The notes: generated from the sequence alone by a model not told the origin. Numbered from the stretch's first letter, positions 47,442-56,714 are shown. The stretch is 64,000 nt of DNA from Variovorax sp. IB41 (GCF_016405905.1 NZ_JAEFCB010000027.1:1-64000), one strand, 5' to 3'. Translations and numbers: made by a program.

Positions 47442-47476
47442 AAAAAAATGCCCGGCGCGTCAGTGACGCGCCGGGC
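47442..47476 (-). terminator. Strong hairpin terminator of the lipoprotein gene
   Basis: A 13-bp perfect inverted repeat, GCCCGGCGCGTCA (47450-47462) and TGACGCGCCGGGC (47464-47476), is followed on the minus strand by seven T (47448-47442). It terminates the minus-strand gene that ends at 47485 and lies just after the convergent radA stop, so it separates both units. Confidence 0.88.
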
Positions 47477-47484
47477 CACCCTCC

Positions 47485-47940
47485 CTATCCCCCGATGTGC
47501 ATCGTGAACGCCGGCCCGCTGTTGAGCACGCATTGGCCGCTGCCCAACGTGGCCGAGTTCATCGTGTACTGGCAACTCAGGTTGCCGCCGCGATTGCCGC
47601 TGGCGTTTGCCACACCGGCGCTTCGCGAGCCGGCAACCCGGGTCGCCTCTCCCTGAAACTGTTCACCGCCGATCAGTGCGTTGAAATGGCCGCGGCCGTT
47701 CATGTCGTTGGTCACCGTGCCTGCCACGGTTCCGTAGCGCGCCGCTTCGGCGTTCGACGGATACAGGCGTGCACTGAAGCTCTGCGCGATCGGTCCCGGT
47801 GCGACGGCATAGGCCTGCGAAGGCGGCGCCGCGGGTGCGGGTTGTGCGATGGGCACCACATAGCAACCGCTGAGGACGGCGGCCGTGAGCGTGGCGGCGA
47901 GAGTGAGACGAACGAAGGTGACGGAACGCGGAATGGTCAT
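47485..47940 (-). CDS. Small envelope lipoprotein of unknown function
   Basis: A 151-residue lipoprotein: signal ATLTAAVLSGCYVVPIAQ with lipobox LSGC (Cys near residue 24) and a Pro/Ala-rich linker. A beta-rich domain follows with TVAGTVTNDMNGRGHFNALI, QGEATRV and a Cys pair (LSCQYTMNSATLGSGQC) that may form a disulfide. The pattern recalls small Comamonadaceae lipoproteins with antibacterial-like surface domains, but no function can be assigned. The start is ATG 47940; ribosome site weak. Confidence 0.75.
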   Translation of the reverse strand: MTIPRSVTFVRLTLAATLTAAVLSGCYVVPIAQPAPAAPPSQAYAVAPGPIAQSFSARLYPSNAEAARYGTVAGTVTNDMNGRGHFNALIGGEQFQGEATRVAGSRSAGVANASGNRGGNLSCQYTMNSATLGSGQCVLNSGPAFTMHIGG

Positions 47941-48143
47941 ACGCTTTTCTGTGGCCCGGGTTGATGCCCGTGCGGTGAAATGTGCCGTCTTGCGCCACCA
48001 TGGCATGTGCATTTCGGGGCGAGTACCGTTTTTCGCTCCCGCTGGTAGCCACGGCCGATACAGCAGATCGCATCGCCGATGCAGATGCGAACTTTCGAAT
48101 GACCTGGCCTGGCACAAACCACGGGGCGGCGACAATGCGGCCC

Positions 48144-48569
48144 ATGAATTTCCAGAAATTGCTGGTGCCCGTGGGCGGCATCGTTCTTCTCGCCCTGGCG
48201 TGGCGCAGCTACGGCTGGGCCGGTGTCGCGCTCACCGGCGGGGTCATCGTGATGTTCCTGCTGCTGCACTTCAACCGCGCGATGCAGGTGCTCAAGCGCG
48301 CTGCCGACCGGCCGGTGGGCTATGTCGCCAGCGCGGTGATGCTCAACGCCAAGCTCAAGCAGGGCGCGACGCTGATGCACGTCATCGCCATGACCCGCGC
48401 GCTCGGCGAGCTGCGTTCGCCCCCGGACACGCAGCCCGAGCTGTACCGCTGGACCGACACGGGCGGCTCGTACGTCGATGCCGTGTTCAACGCCGGCAAG
48501 CTGCAGAGCTGGGCGATGACGCGGCCCGAGACGCCGCCCGACGAAGAACCGCAGACGCCCGCAGCCTGA
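48144..48569 (+). CDS. Small inner-membrane protein of unknown function
   Basis: A 141-residue protein with two adjacent hydrophobic helices (residues 5-45: LLVPVGGIVLLALAW, VALTGGVIVMFLLL). The soluble C-terminal part contains KLKQGATLMHVIAMTRALGE and YRWTDTGGSYVDAVFNAGKL. Relatives are sometimes annotated glycerate kinase, but no kinase motif is visible. ATG 48135 (adds Met-Arg-Pro) is an alternative start. The 203-bp gap upstream, shared with the divergent lipoprotein gene, shows no recognisable motif. Confidence 0.7.
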   Translation: MNFQKLLVPVGGIVLLALAWRSYGWAGVALTGGVIVMFLLLHFNRAMQVLKRAADRPVGYVASAVMLNAKLKQGATLMHVIAMTRALGELRSPPDTQPELYRWTDTGGSYVDAVFNAGKLQSWAMTRPETPPDEEPQTPAA

Positions 48570-48599
48570 TCGGCTCGGCGCGCTTCGGTCCTTCGCTTT

Positions 48600-49544
48600 T
48601 CATCCCGCGCGCGCCTTGCGCCCCGGCTGGCGCCATGGTGGATTCGCTTTCGCGTGGTGCCGCGCCTCCTTGGCGAACTCCGCGCAGGCATGCGTCATCA
48701 GGTCGGCCGAGCGGTAGACCAGGAACACATCGAAGTCCGGCAACGCGTCGGTGATCGGCAGCTTCTCCAGCAGGCCGGGCTGCAGCCGCAGCGGTCCCGC
48801 GCCGTGAAAGACGAAATCCGACCACATGCTGATCATGTCGGTCTGCGTGGCCAGCTGCAGGCCCAGGAGGTTCGAGGCGCTCTGCACCATGCGCCGCGGC
48901 ATCCCCAGGCCGTGCATCTGCATCGTGCTGACCAGCGGGCTGCCCGCGTCGTCGATCGGGTCGAGCACCAGCCAGTCGGCGTCCAGCAGCGGCTGCAGCT
49001 TGCGCACGCGCCGCAGCGGATGGCCCGCGCGCACCGACAGGTGCATGGCCACCGAGAAGAGCGGCTCCCATTGGAATGCGTTGGTGCCCGGCCCGTTGCA
49101 GGTGGAGATCAGCGCGAGGTCCAGCCGCCCCTCGCGCAGTCCCTCGAAGATCTGCTGCGGACGCAATTCGAAGCAGCGCATGGCCACATTGGGAAAGCGC
49201 GGGCGGAACGACGCGATCGCATCGGGCAGTGGCCCGCTCGATGCGACGGCGGTGAAGCCGATATTGAGCTGCGCCTGGTCGTGCCCGCGGATCGCCTCGA
49301 TGTCCTCGAGCGCGTGCCGCAGTTCCTGCTCCACCAGGCTCGCGCGCTTGACCAGCGCCACGCCGTAGGCCGTGAGGCTCACGCCGCGCGTGGAGCGCGA
49401 CATCAGCGTCACGCCCAGTTCGCGCTCCAGTTCCGAGATGGTCTTGGAGAGCGCCGGCTGCGTGGTGTGCAAGCTGCGCGAGGCCTCGTGGATGCTGCCG
49501 TGCTGTGCCACGGCCAGCAGGACGCGCAACTGTTGCAGCTTCAT
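48600..49544 (-). CDS. LysR-family regulator of MFS/amidohydrolase unit
   Basis: A 314-residue LysR regulator: KLQQLRVLLAVAQHGSIHEA and TTQPALSKTISELERELG form the HTH, and LNIGFTAVASSGPLPDAIAS opens the effector domain. ATG 49544 matches the family start; the frame remains open upstream only by chance. It is divergent from the MFS gene, with a 203-bp intergenic region, and likely controls that transporter and the amidohydrolase. Some relatives of this type regulate aromatic carboxylate uptake. Confidence 0.88.
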   Translation of the reverse strand: MKLQQLRVLLAVAQHGSIHEASRSLHTTQPALSKTISELERELGVTLMSRSTRGVSLTAYGVALVKRASLVEQELRHALEDIEAIRGHDQAQLNIGFTAVASSGPLPDAIASFRPRFPNVAMRCFELRPQQIFEGLREGRLDLALISTCNGPGTNAFQWEPLFSVAMHLSVRAGHPLRRVRKLQPLLDADWLVLDPIDDAGSPLVSTMQMHGLGMPRRMVQSASNLLGLQLATQTDMISMWSDFVFHGAGPLRLQPGLLEKLPITDALPDFDVFLVYRSADLMTHACAEFAKEARHHAKANPPWRQPGRKARAG

Positions 49545-49747
49545 CGTGGTGCCGCGTTCTCGAAAAAAGGGCGCGAAAGCGCGGCCTGGGGGGTTCCCCC
49601 GATGGCGTCGCGGGTCTCTTTCTGTCGGGGATTCCGTTTGGTTATCGGCATGAAAATTTGTGATTCTTCGCTGCTGCGCTTTGCCTGAATACTGCGCCGC
49701 AAAGGGCCCTGCCGGGCTCCTGTGCAAACCAGTCTTGGAGAGATTAG

Positions 49748-51076
49748 ATGAGCGAAGCCACCTTGCCTGCAAGCCCGATACGGGGTTCTTCTTCCAGCGC
49801 TTCCCATGCCGAGGCCGGCGCCAGGGCGAAGGCACCGCAGGGCCAGTTCCGCTTGATCGCGGCGTGCTCGCTGGGCAATGCGCTGGAGATGTACGACTTC
49901 ACGGTCTACAGCTTCTTTGCGCTCCTGATCGGCAAGCTGTTCTTCCCCTCCGACAGCGCCTACGGCTCGCTGCTGCTGGCCGTGGCCACCTTCGGCATCG
50001 GCTTTGTGATGCGTCCGCTGGGCGGCGTCATCATCGGCAACTACGCCGACCGCAAGGGCCGCAAGGCCGCGATGACCCTGACCATCGGCCTCATGGTGCT
50101 GGGCACGCTGTGCATCGCGTTCGCGCCCACCTATGCGTCGGCCGGCGTGTTCGGCTCGCTGATGATCGTGGCCGGCCGGCTGCTGCAGGGCTTCTCGCTG
50201 GGCGGCGAGGTGGGCGCGGCCACGTCCATGCTGATGGAGGCCGGCGGCGTGAAGGGCCGCGGCTTTCGCGTGAGCTGGCAGCTCGCGAGCCAGGGCATCT
50301 CGGCGCTGCTGGGCGCACTCACGGGTGCGGCGCTCTATGCCGCGCTGCCCCAGGCTTCACTGGAGAGCTGGGGCTGGCGCCTGCCGTTCCTGCTCGGCCT
50401 GCTGATCGCGCCGGTCGGCCTCTACATCCGCGCCAGGCTGGACGAGACGCACGTCGCGGGGCACGAAGAATCCAGTCCCGTGGTGCGCCTGCTGCGCGCC
50501 CATGGCGGCACGGTGCTCAAGGGCATCCTGGCCACCACCGCGGGCACGGCCACGATGTACCTGGTGGTGTTCTTCATGCCCACCTATATGATCCGCGTGC
50601 TGCACATGCCGCCGTCGCTCTCGCTGCTGTCGGGCTGTGTCACGGGCATCACGCTCTTCGTGGTGTCGCTCGCGGCGGGGCGCCTGGCCGACCGGCTTCC
50701 GAACCGCAAGCCGCTGGTGGTCGGTTCGCTGCTGTTCAGCGTGGTCGCGGTGGTGCCGGTGTTCTGGCTCATCAGCCACTACCCCAGCGTGCCCCTGGTG
50801 CTGGCCCTCTCGGCGCTGTTGACCGCGAGCGTGAACATCGGCACCACGCCCATGTTCCTGATGCTGCTGGAGATGCTGCCGCCCAGCGTGCGCGCGAGCG
50901 GCATCTCGGTGATCTACAGCGTGGGCGTGACCATCTTCGGCGGGTCCTCGCAGTTCATCGTGACCTGGCTGCTCGCGAAGACGGGCAACCCGCTGTCGCC
51001 GGCGTTCTACATGATGGCCTGCGGCATGCTGAGCCTGGGCGCGCTGCTGAGCCTGCGTGAGCGCAAGGCGGCCTGA
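49748..51076 (+). CDS. MFS metabolite:H+ symporter (MHS family)
   Basis: A 442-residue transporter with twelve helices. LGNALEMYDFTVYSFFALLI near residue 40 and GNYADRKGRKAAMTLTIGLM near 98 are hallmarks of the MHS (citrate, shikimate, proline-betaine) branch. A hydrophilic Ser/Ala-rich N-terminus of about 30 residues precedes the first helix. The M20 hydrolase downstream suggests uptake of an N-acyl amino acid or a similar amide, but this is inferred. A GGAGAGA site precedes the ATG. Confidence 0.9.
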   Translation: MSEATLPASPIRGSSSSASHAEAGARAKAPQGQFRLIAACSLGNALEMYDFTVYSFFALLIGKLFFPSDSAYGSLLLAVATFGIGFVMRPLGGVIIGNYADRKGRKAAMTLTIGLMVLGTLCIAFAPTYASAGVFGSLMIVAGRLLQGFSLGGEVGAATSMLMEAGGVKGRGFRVSWQLASQGISALLGALTGAALYAALPQASLESWGWRLPFLLGLLIAPVGLYIRARLDETHVAGHEESSPVVRLLRAHGGTVLKGILATTAGTATMYLVVFFMPTYMIRVLHMPPSLSLLSGCVTGITLFVVSLAAGRLADRLPNRKPLVVGSLLFSVVAVVPVFWLISHYPSVPLVLALSALLTASVNIGTTPMFLMLLEMLPPSVRASGISVIYSVGVTIFGGSSQFIVTWLLAKTGNPLSPAFYMMACGMLSLGALLSLRERKAA

Positions 51077-51129
51077 CACGCGAACGCAAAGCCGATCTTC
51101 CACTCGTTAAAAAAACGGACGCTTCTTCC

Positions 51130-52341
51130 ATGACACGCGAACTCAGTCTCCAGACCACCCGGCTCCTGTCCCGATTGCTGCCGCAGGCCGACGTCGACAC
51201 CCAGGCCTTCGTCGACATCCGCCGCCAGATCCATGCCAACCCGGAGCTCGGCTTCGAGGTGGGCGCGACCGCCGGACTGGTCGCGAACCTGCTGCGCGAA
51301 TGGGGCTACGAGGTGCACACGGGCATCGGCAAGACCGGTATCGTGGCGCAGATGAAGGTCGGCAACGGCACGCGGCGGCTGGGTATTCGCGCGGACATGG
51401 ATGCGCTCCCTGTCGTCGAGGCCACCGGCCTGCCGTACGCGAGCAAGACCCACGGCCGCATGCACGCCTGCGGCCACGACGGCCACACCGCCATCCTGCT
51501 CGCGGCGGCCAAGGCGCTGGCCGCGCGCCGCGATTTCGACGGCACGCTGAACCTGATCTTCCAGCCCGACGAAGAAAACCTCTGCGGCGCGCGCGCGATG
51601 ATCGAGGACGGCCTCTTCGAGCGCTTTCCCTGCGATGCGGTCTACGCGCTGCACAACGCGCCGGGCGTGCCGGTCGGCAGCTTCCTGGTGATCGAGGGGC
51701 CGGTCACGCTGTCTTCGGATGTGGCCGACGTCACGATCAAAGGGGTCGGCGGGCATGGCGCCATGCCGCACCTCTCGCGCGATCCGGTGCCGGCCGCCGC
51801 CGCGGTGGTGACAGCGCTGCAGACCGTGGTGGCGCGCAACGTGACGCCGGGCGACACGGCCGTGGTGTCGGTCGGTTTCATCCGCGGCGGGGCCACGCAC
51901 AACGTGATTCCGCAGTCGGTGGCGCTCGGCCTCAATGTGCGGGCCGCGCGGCCCGAGACGCGCGCGGCGGTCGAGCAGCGTATCCGCAAGATCGTGAGCC
52001 TCACGGCGCAGGCCCACGGGGTGGAGGCGGAAATCGACTACCGCCAGCTCGTGCCGCCGGTGGTCAACACCGCGGCCGAGTGCCGGTTGATGGAGCAAGT
52101 CTGCACAGAACTCGTGGGCGCGGAGCACGTCGTCACCGAGGCGCCCAAGGGCTTCGCGGGCAGCGAGGACTTCGCCTGGATGCTCGCCGAATTGCCGGGC
52201 TGCTATGTGCTGCTCGGCAACGGGGAGGGCGAATTCGGCGGATGCATGGTGCACAACCCCGGCTACGACTTCAACGACCAGGTGCTGCCGCTGGGCGCGG
52301 CGTGCTGGGTGCGCCTGGCGCAGACCTACCTGGTCGCCTGA
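51130..52341 (+). CDS. M20-family amidohydrolase (hippurate-hydrolase-like)
   Basis: A 403-residue M20D metallopeptidase. RIMCACGHDGH-type motif MHACGHDGHTAILLAA near residue 113 (zinc His), FQPDEENLCGARAMIEDGLF near 148, and GVGGHGAMPHLSRDPV near 210 marking the dimerisation lid. Such enzymes split hippurate, indole-3-acetyl amino acids or N-acyl amino acids. It follows the MFS gene by 53 bp in the same direction; the two probably import and cleave one substrate. Confidence 0.88.
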   Translation: MTRELSLQTTRLLSRLLPQADVDTQAFVDIRRQIHANPELGFEVGATAGLVANLLREWGYEVHTGIGKTGIVAQMKVGNGTRRLGIRADMDALPVVEATGLPYASKTHGRMHACGHDGHTAILLAAAKALAARRDFDGTLNLIFQPDEENLCGARAMIEDGLFERFPCDAVYALHNAPGVPVGSFLVIEGPVTLSSDVADVTIKGVGGHGAMPHLSRDPVPAAAAVVTALQTVVARNVTPGDTAVVSVGFIRGGATHNVIPQSVALGLNVRAARPETRAAVEQRIRKIVSLTAQAHGVEAEIDYRQLVPPVVNTAAECRLMEQVCTELVGAEHVVTEAPKGFAGSEDFAWMLAELPGCYVLLGNGEGEFGGCMVHNPGYDFNDQVLPLGAACWVRLAQTYLVA

Positions 52342-52359
52342 GCGCCTGATCGCCGTCGG

Positions 52360-53367
52360 TCAGAACGGCGCGTCTTCCTCTTCCTCGGCGGCATCGGCCG
52401 GGGTGGAGGTGGTGGGTGCGGCCGCTTTGGCTGCGGGCTTCGGCGCTTCGTCCGCCGGTGCCGCGCCGAACGCCGCTTCGCCCCCCAGCGCATCGAGCAG
52501 CGCCGGCACGAGTTGGCCGAGCTCGCCGGTGGCGATCGCCACGTCGGCGTCGTAGTTGTCTTCCTTCTTGCCACCGGCCGCGCCGTCGCCCGTGCCTTCG
52601 AGGAACACGATCTTGCGGATCAGCATGCCGTGCGTGAGCTCGAACGACACGCGGTCGTCCCAGGTGAGCGCCAGACGCGTGGGGCGCTTGCCGTCGGTGA
52701 TGTGCTTTTGCACTTCCTCGATGTCGAGCGGGTGCTTGGCGTAGCGCACCACGGCCTTCGAGTCGTCCGAGGCCTTGAGCTCGCACTCGCGGTCGATGGT
52801 GAAGCCGGCCGGCGGCTCCTGCGTCAAGAGCCAGTTGGCCATGGCGGCGGCCGGCTCGATCTGCGTGTTGATGAGCGCCACCGCAAAGCCGTCGAGCGAC
52901 TTCACCAGGCTGGTGACCACTTCGTCGGCGCGCGAGGCGTTGCCGCTGTTGATCACCAGGCGGTTCTCGGCCTTGTCGATCCACACGGCCACGCGCGCGC
53001 TGCGGGTGAAGGCCATCGGCAGCAGCTCCAGGGTGATGTCTTCCTTGAGCTCCTTCTTTTCCTTCTTGCCGGGCTTGCGGCCGGTGGTGGCCTCGATCTG
53101 CGCGCAGCGCTCGTCCAGCTTCCTGCGCACCACGGAGCCGGGGACCTGCTTGCTCTCGATCATGTATTCGACGAGCCACTGGCCGTCGATGGATTCGACC
53201 AGCGGGCCGCCGGCTTCGCCGCGGGGCTCGGCCCAGCCGGCGGACTTTTCCTGCGAGGGGCCGCAGGGCTCGAAGCGGTGCTTGCCCAGCCCCTCTTCCG
53301 CCTCGGCCAACGTTTGGGACCAGGCAGGTTCGATGCGATAGACGATGACGTTCTTGAATACGGACAC
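52360..53367 (-). CDS. rdgC: Recombination-associated protein RdgC
   Basis: A 335-residue RdgC: FKNVIVYRIEPAWSQTLAEA at the start, FTRSARVAVWIDKAENRLVI near the middle, and AMANWLLTQEPPAGFTIDRE. An acidic tail (AEEEEDAPF) ends it. RdgC forms a ring around duplex DNA and modulates RecA. The start is GTG 53367 with AAGGG upstream. It is convergent with the M20 gene and divergent from ilvE; the 132-bp gap presumably holds both promoters. Confidence 0.94.
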   Translation of the reverse strand: MSVFKNVIVYRIEPAWSQTLAEAEEGLGKHRFEPCGPSQEKSAGWAEPRGEAGGPLVESIDGQWLVEYMIESKQVPGSVVRRKLDERCAQIEATTGRKPGKKEKKELKEDITLELLPMAFTRSARVAVWIDKAENRLVINSGNASRADEVVTSLVKSLDGFAVALINTQIEPAAAMANWLLTQEPPAGFTIDRECELKASDDSKAVVRYAKHPLDIEEVQKHITDGKRPTRLALTWDDRVSFELTHGMLIRKIVFLEGTGDGAAGGKKEDNYDADVAIATGELGQLVPALLDALGGEAAFGAAPADEAPKPAAKAAAPTTSTPADAAEEEEDAPF

Positions 53368-53499
53368 GGAAACCCTTTTTCCACTGGTTTGCACAACCGG
53401 CCATTGTCGGGCACCCCGTTCCGGGCGCCGCCGTAAAATCGAAAGCTTTTGCGACTGCCCCCGGTCGCACCCCCACACCGCTCCCAAAGGAATCAGGAA

Positions 53500-54453
53500 A
53501 TGAGCTCGATCCCCCCCTCGCTGGACGACCGTGACGGCAAGATCTGGATGGACGGCGAACTCGTGGACTGGCGCGACGCCAAGATCCACGTGCTGAGCCA
53601 CACGCTGCACTACGGCTGCGGCGCCTTCGAGGGCGTGCGCGCCTACAAGACGGCCGACGGCGGCACGTCCATCTTCCGCCTGGCCGAGCACACCGAGCGC
53701 CTGTTCAACAGCGCCAAGATCCTGCGCATGAAGATCCCCTTCTCGCAGGAGCAACTGAACGAAGCCCAGAAGCAGGTCGTTCGCGAGAACAAGCTGGAGA
53801 GCTGCTACCTGCGTCCCCTCATCTGGATCGGCTCCGAAAAGCTCGGCGTGAGCCCCAAGGGCAACAAGATCCACGCGATGGTCGCGGCCTGGTCCTGGGG
53901 CGCCTACCTCGGCGAAGAAGGCATGCGCCGCGGCATCCGCGTGAAGACCTCCAGCTACACCCGCCACCACGTCAACATCACGATGACGCAGGCCAAGTCG
54001 GTGAGCAACTACACGAACTCGATCCTGGCCAACATGGAAGCGCTGGACGACGGCTACGACGAGGCGCTGCTGCTCGACGCGAGCGGTTTCGTCTCGGAAG
54101 GCGCGGGCGAGAACATCTTCGTGGTCAAGGGCGGCGTGGTCTACACGCCCGATCTCTCGGCCGGCGCCCTGAACGGCATCACGCGCAACACGATCCTGCA
54201 CATCTGCAAGGACCTCGGCATCGAGCTCGTGCAGAAGCGCATCACGCGCGACGAGGTCTACATCTCGGACGAGGCCTTCTTCACCGGCACGGCCGCCGAA
54301 GTGACGCCCATCCGCGAACTCGACCGCATCGAGATCGGCAACCGTGGCGACGGCGGCTCGCGCGGCCCGATCACCGAGAAGATCCAGTCTGCCTTCTTCG
54401 ACATCGTGAACGGCAAGAATCCCAAGTACGCCCACTGGCTCACGAAAGTCTGA
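53500..54453 (+). CDS. ilvE: Branched-chain amino acid aminotransferase
   Basis: A 317-residue class IV PLP aminotransferase: KIHVLSHTLHYGCGAFEGVR near residue 27, the class IV signature EGAGENIFVVKGGVVYTPDL near 202, and FFTGTAAEVTPIRELD. It makes or degrades Leu, Ile and Val. ATG 53500 with AGGAA upstream is preferred over the earlier in-frame start. It begins an operon with the zinc-finger and membrane-protein genes. Confidence 0.94.
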   Translation: MSSIPPSLDDRDGKIWMDGELVDWRDAKIHVLSHTLHYGCGAFEGVRAYKTADGGTSIFRLAEHTERLFNSAKILRMKIPFSQEQLNEAQKQVVRENKLESCYLRPLIWIGSEKLGVSPKGNKIHAMVAAWSWGAYLGEEGMRRGIRVKTSSYTRHHVNITMTQAKSVSNYTNSILANMEALDDGYDEALLLDASGFVSEGAGENIFVVKGGVVYTPDLSAGALNGITRNTILHICKDLGIELVQKRITRDEVYISDEAFFTGTAAEVTPIRELDRIEIGNRGDGGSRGPITEKIQSAFFDIVNGKNPKYAHWLTKV

Positions 54454-54458
54454 ATCCC

Positions 54459-54668
54459 ATGTCTACCAATGCAGTCGTCGAACTCCTGGCCAAGGAACTC
54501 AACCACCAGGGCGGCGTGTTCTGCCCCAGCCCCAAGGCGGACATGCAGCTCTGGAACAACCATCCCAAGGTCTACCTGGACGTGGCGCGCACCGGCGAGG
54601 CCAAGTGCCCGTACTGCGGCACGCTGTACCGGCTGAAGGCCGGCGAAGCGGTCTCTGCACGCCACTGA
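54459..54668 (+). CDS. Small zinc-finger domain protein
   Basis: A 69-residue protein of the zf-CHCC type: the zinc ligands are probably the Cys in GGVFCPSPKADM, a His (NHPKVYLDV) and CPYCGTLYRL. This motif is also found in the NDUFS6 subunit of mitochondrial complex I. In betaproteobacteria it regularly follows ilvE. Function unknown. It starts 5 bp after ilvE. Confidence 0.88.
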   Translation: MSTNAVVELLAKELNHQGGVFCPSPKADMQLWNNHPKVYLDVARTGEAKCPYCGTLYRLKAGEAVSARH

Positions 54669-54674
54669 CCTGAC

Positions 54675-55085
54675 GTGACGCTTCGCGGCCTGCTGTGGCG
54701 CTTTGCCGCGGCTTACCTGGTGCTGCTGATCGTCGTGGGCGTCGCGCTGAACCTCGCGGGCGCCAGTTCCAGCACGGGCGGCAACGTGGCCGCCCTGCTG
54801 GCCGCCGTGACCTGGGTGTGCATGGACTTCGCCAAGAAGAATGGCCGCTACTTCACGCGCGAGGAAAAGCAGCGCGCCGTCATCGGCATGCTCGCCATCG
54901 ACATGGCGATGCAGGCAGTCGTGACGGTGGCGATCGGCCTTTTCGCCGGCGCATCGGGCCTGTCGCTGGGGCCGGCCCTGCTGGTGCTGCTTTTCGTCGG
55001 CGTGCTGCACGCGCTGGTGATCTGGTTCTTCGTCGGCTTTGCCGGCAAGCAGCACGCGGCGGCCGAGGCCCGGCGCAAGGGCTGA
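54675..55085 (+). CDS. Small membrane protein, ABZJ_00895-like
   Basis: A 136-residue protein with four hydrophobic helices (for example AAAYLVLLIVVGVALNLAG and LLVLLFVGVLHALVIWFFVG). A charged loop, FAKKNGRYFTREEKQRAVIG, is typical of the ABZJ_00895 family. GTG 54675, 6 bp after the zinc-finger gene, is the only fitting start. Function unknown. Confidence 0.72.
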   Translation: MTLRGLLWRFAAAYLVLLIVVGVALNLAGASSSTGGNVAALLAAVTWVCMDFAKKNGRYFTREEKQRAVIGMLAIDMAMQAVVTVAIGLFAGASGLSLGPALLVLLFVGVLHALVIWFFVGFAGKQHAAAEARRKG

Positions 55086-55192
55086 GCACCGCGCCGGCGC
55101 GCCATTACTACCGGTATCGGTGATGGTGCGAGACAGGCGCCATTTCTAGCATCGACCCACTGGCGTTCAGACCAGATAGGAGTCGATTTGCG

Positions 55193-56662
55193 ATGAAGAA
55201 ATCTTTGGGTAGTTTTGCCGTGAGCGCGCTCGTGCTCGCTCTTTCAGGTTGCGGCGGCGGTGGAGGAGGAGGCGGCGGCGGTTTTCCGTTCATTCCCTCG
55301 GGCGTCGCCCCGCCCCCCGCCGATACGAACGTTGCGGTCTCGGGCACCGCCGCCACCGGCGCGCCGGCGGCCGGCAGCCTCGTGTCGCTGCGCTGCGCGA
55401 ACGGCGTGGGCGCCTCGGCCACCACGGCCGCCGGCGGCACGTGGTCGGCGAAGCTCGATGCACCGGTGTTCCCGTGCGTGGCCACGGTCTCGGGCGGCTC
55501 GCTGCCCGCCGGCCAGAAACTGCATTCGCTGTTGCGCGTGGCCGGCTACGTGAACATCACGCCGCTGACCGAGCTGATCCTCGCGCGCGCCGCCGGCGCG
55601 GCGCCCGGCAGCATCGAGACGGCCGATGCCGCCGCACTCGCGGCGCTGGCCGCGAAACTGGAAGCGGCCCAGGCCGACATCGTCGCGTTGCTGGCCGAGT
55701 CGGGCTACGGCGCGTTCGCGTCGAACCCGTTCACCGCGCAATTCACGGCCAGCGCGGGCGATGCGTACGACGACCTGCTCGAACACCTGGCGCTGTCGCT
55801 GGCCGACGGCGACACCACGCTGGACGGCATCGTCGCCGCGCTGCTGGCAGCGGGTGAGGACGACGGCTTCGACCTGCCGATCACGCGCACGCTCACGAGC
55901 GCCGAGCTCGCGGCCCAGCCGCAGCTCAACAAGGCGCACCTGAGCAGCACCGCGGGCGTGCTGTCGATGAAGCTCGACGCCGGCGGCAACCCGGGCGGCG
56001 CCTACGTGGGCGGCGGCACCGGCAACAAGGCCGTCCTGCAGATGCCGGGCCTGGCGGGCGTGAAGGTCAAGGACCTCCAGCAGATCGAGCTCGAGCTCAA
56101 GGGCAACGCCTCGGGCATCGGTATCAACTTGCCGTACGCGTACCTGAACATGACAGTGGACCTGCACTGCGACGCCACGCCGCTCGCGGCCAACGCCACG
56201 CTGGACCAGGTGCGCGCGCGCCGGCGCATCCTGATCTTCGACACCTTCTACAACTTCATCCAGAACTCGACCGCGATCTCGACCACCGAGTTCAAGTCCA
56301 TCGCCATCACGCCCGCCACGCCGGGCTGGCGCATCTCGGCAGGCACGCCGGTGGGCACGGTGGCGGTCAACCCGACGTACAGCGGCAACGAGACGCTCGC
56401 GGGCTTCGACTACACCGCGTATCCCGATGCCTGCATCGTCGACGGCATCACCGGCGACGGCGGCATGCCGCGCAATGCCGCGGCCGATGCGGCCTGCGTC
56501 GGCACCACCGGCCTGCCGGGCTCGGCGCCCGCGGTCTGCGGGGCGAGCTACAGGGGCCCGATCCTGGTGCTGGGCGACAGCGGCACGGTCACCGCGTCGG
56601 AATGGAGCGTCAAGCGCGTGAAGGTGGCCGCAAAGCGCAAGCAGACCTTCCGCTTCGAGTAG
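55193..56662 (+). CDS. Poly-Gly surface lipoprotein of unknown function
   Basis: A 489-residue predicted lipoprotein: signal peptide with VLALSGC (Cys20) followed at once by ten glycines and a Pro-rich linker. Next is a beta-sandwich-like segment with the carboxypeptidase-regulatory pattern (VSGTAATGAPAAGSLVSLRC), then an Ala-rich helical region and a C-terminal beta-rich part with several Cys (DACIVDG, DAACVGTTG, PAVCGASYRG) that could form disulfides. Comamonadaceae genomes carry families of such proteins; function unknown. The upstream 107 bp hold a TACCGGTATCGGTGA repeat-like stretch. AGATAGGAG precedes the ATG. Confidence 0.8.
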   Translation: MKKSLGSFAVSALVLALSGCGGGGGGGGGGFPFIPSGVAPPPADTNVAVSGTAATGAPAAGSLVSLRCANGVGASATTAAGGTWSAKLDAPVFPCVATVSGGSLPAGQKLHSLLRVAGYVNITPLTELILARAAGAAPGSIETADAAALAALAAKLEAAQADIVALLAESGYGAFASNPFTAQFTASAGDAYDDLLEHLALSLADGDTTLDGIVAALLAAGEDDGFDLPITRTLTSAELAAQPQLNKAHLSSTAGVLSMKLDAGGNPGGAYVGGGTGNKAVLQMPGLAGVKVKDLQQIELELKGNASGIGINLPYAYLNMTVDLHCDATPLAANATLDQVRARRRILIFDTFYNFIQNSTAISTTEFKSIAITPATPGWRISAGTPVGTVAVNPTYSGNETLAGFDYTAYPDACIVDGITGDGGMPRNAAADAACVGTTGLPGSAPAVCGASYRGPILVLGDSGTVTASEWSVKRVKVAAKRKQTFRFE

Positions 56663-56675
56663 GCGCGCGCGGTGC

Positions 56676-56703
56676 GCGATGGTCGCAAAGTCGCGGCCAT
56701 CGC
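56676..56703. terminator. Bidirectional hairpin between convergent genes
   Basis: An 11-bp stem with one G-T pair (GCGATGGTCGC at 56676-56686, GCGGCCATCGC at 56693-56703) and a 6-nt loop separates the convergent lipoprotein and frameshifted genes. There is no T-run, so it may act only as an RNA-stabilising hairpin. Confidence 0.45.
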
Positions 56704-56714
56704 GGTGCTATGGC

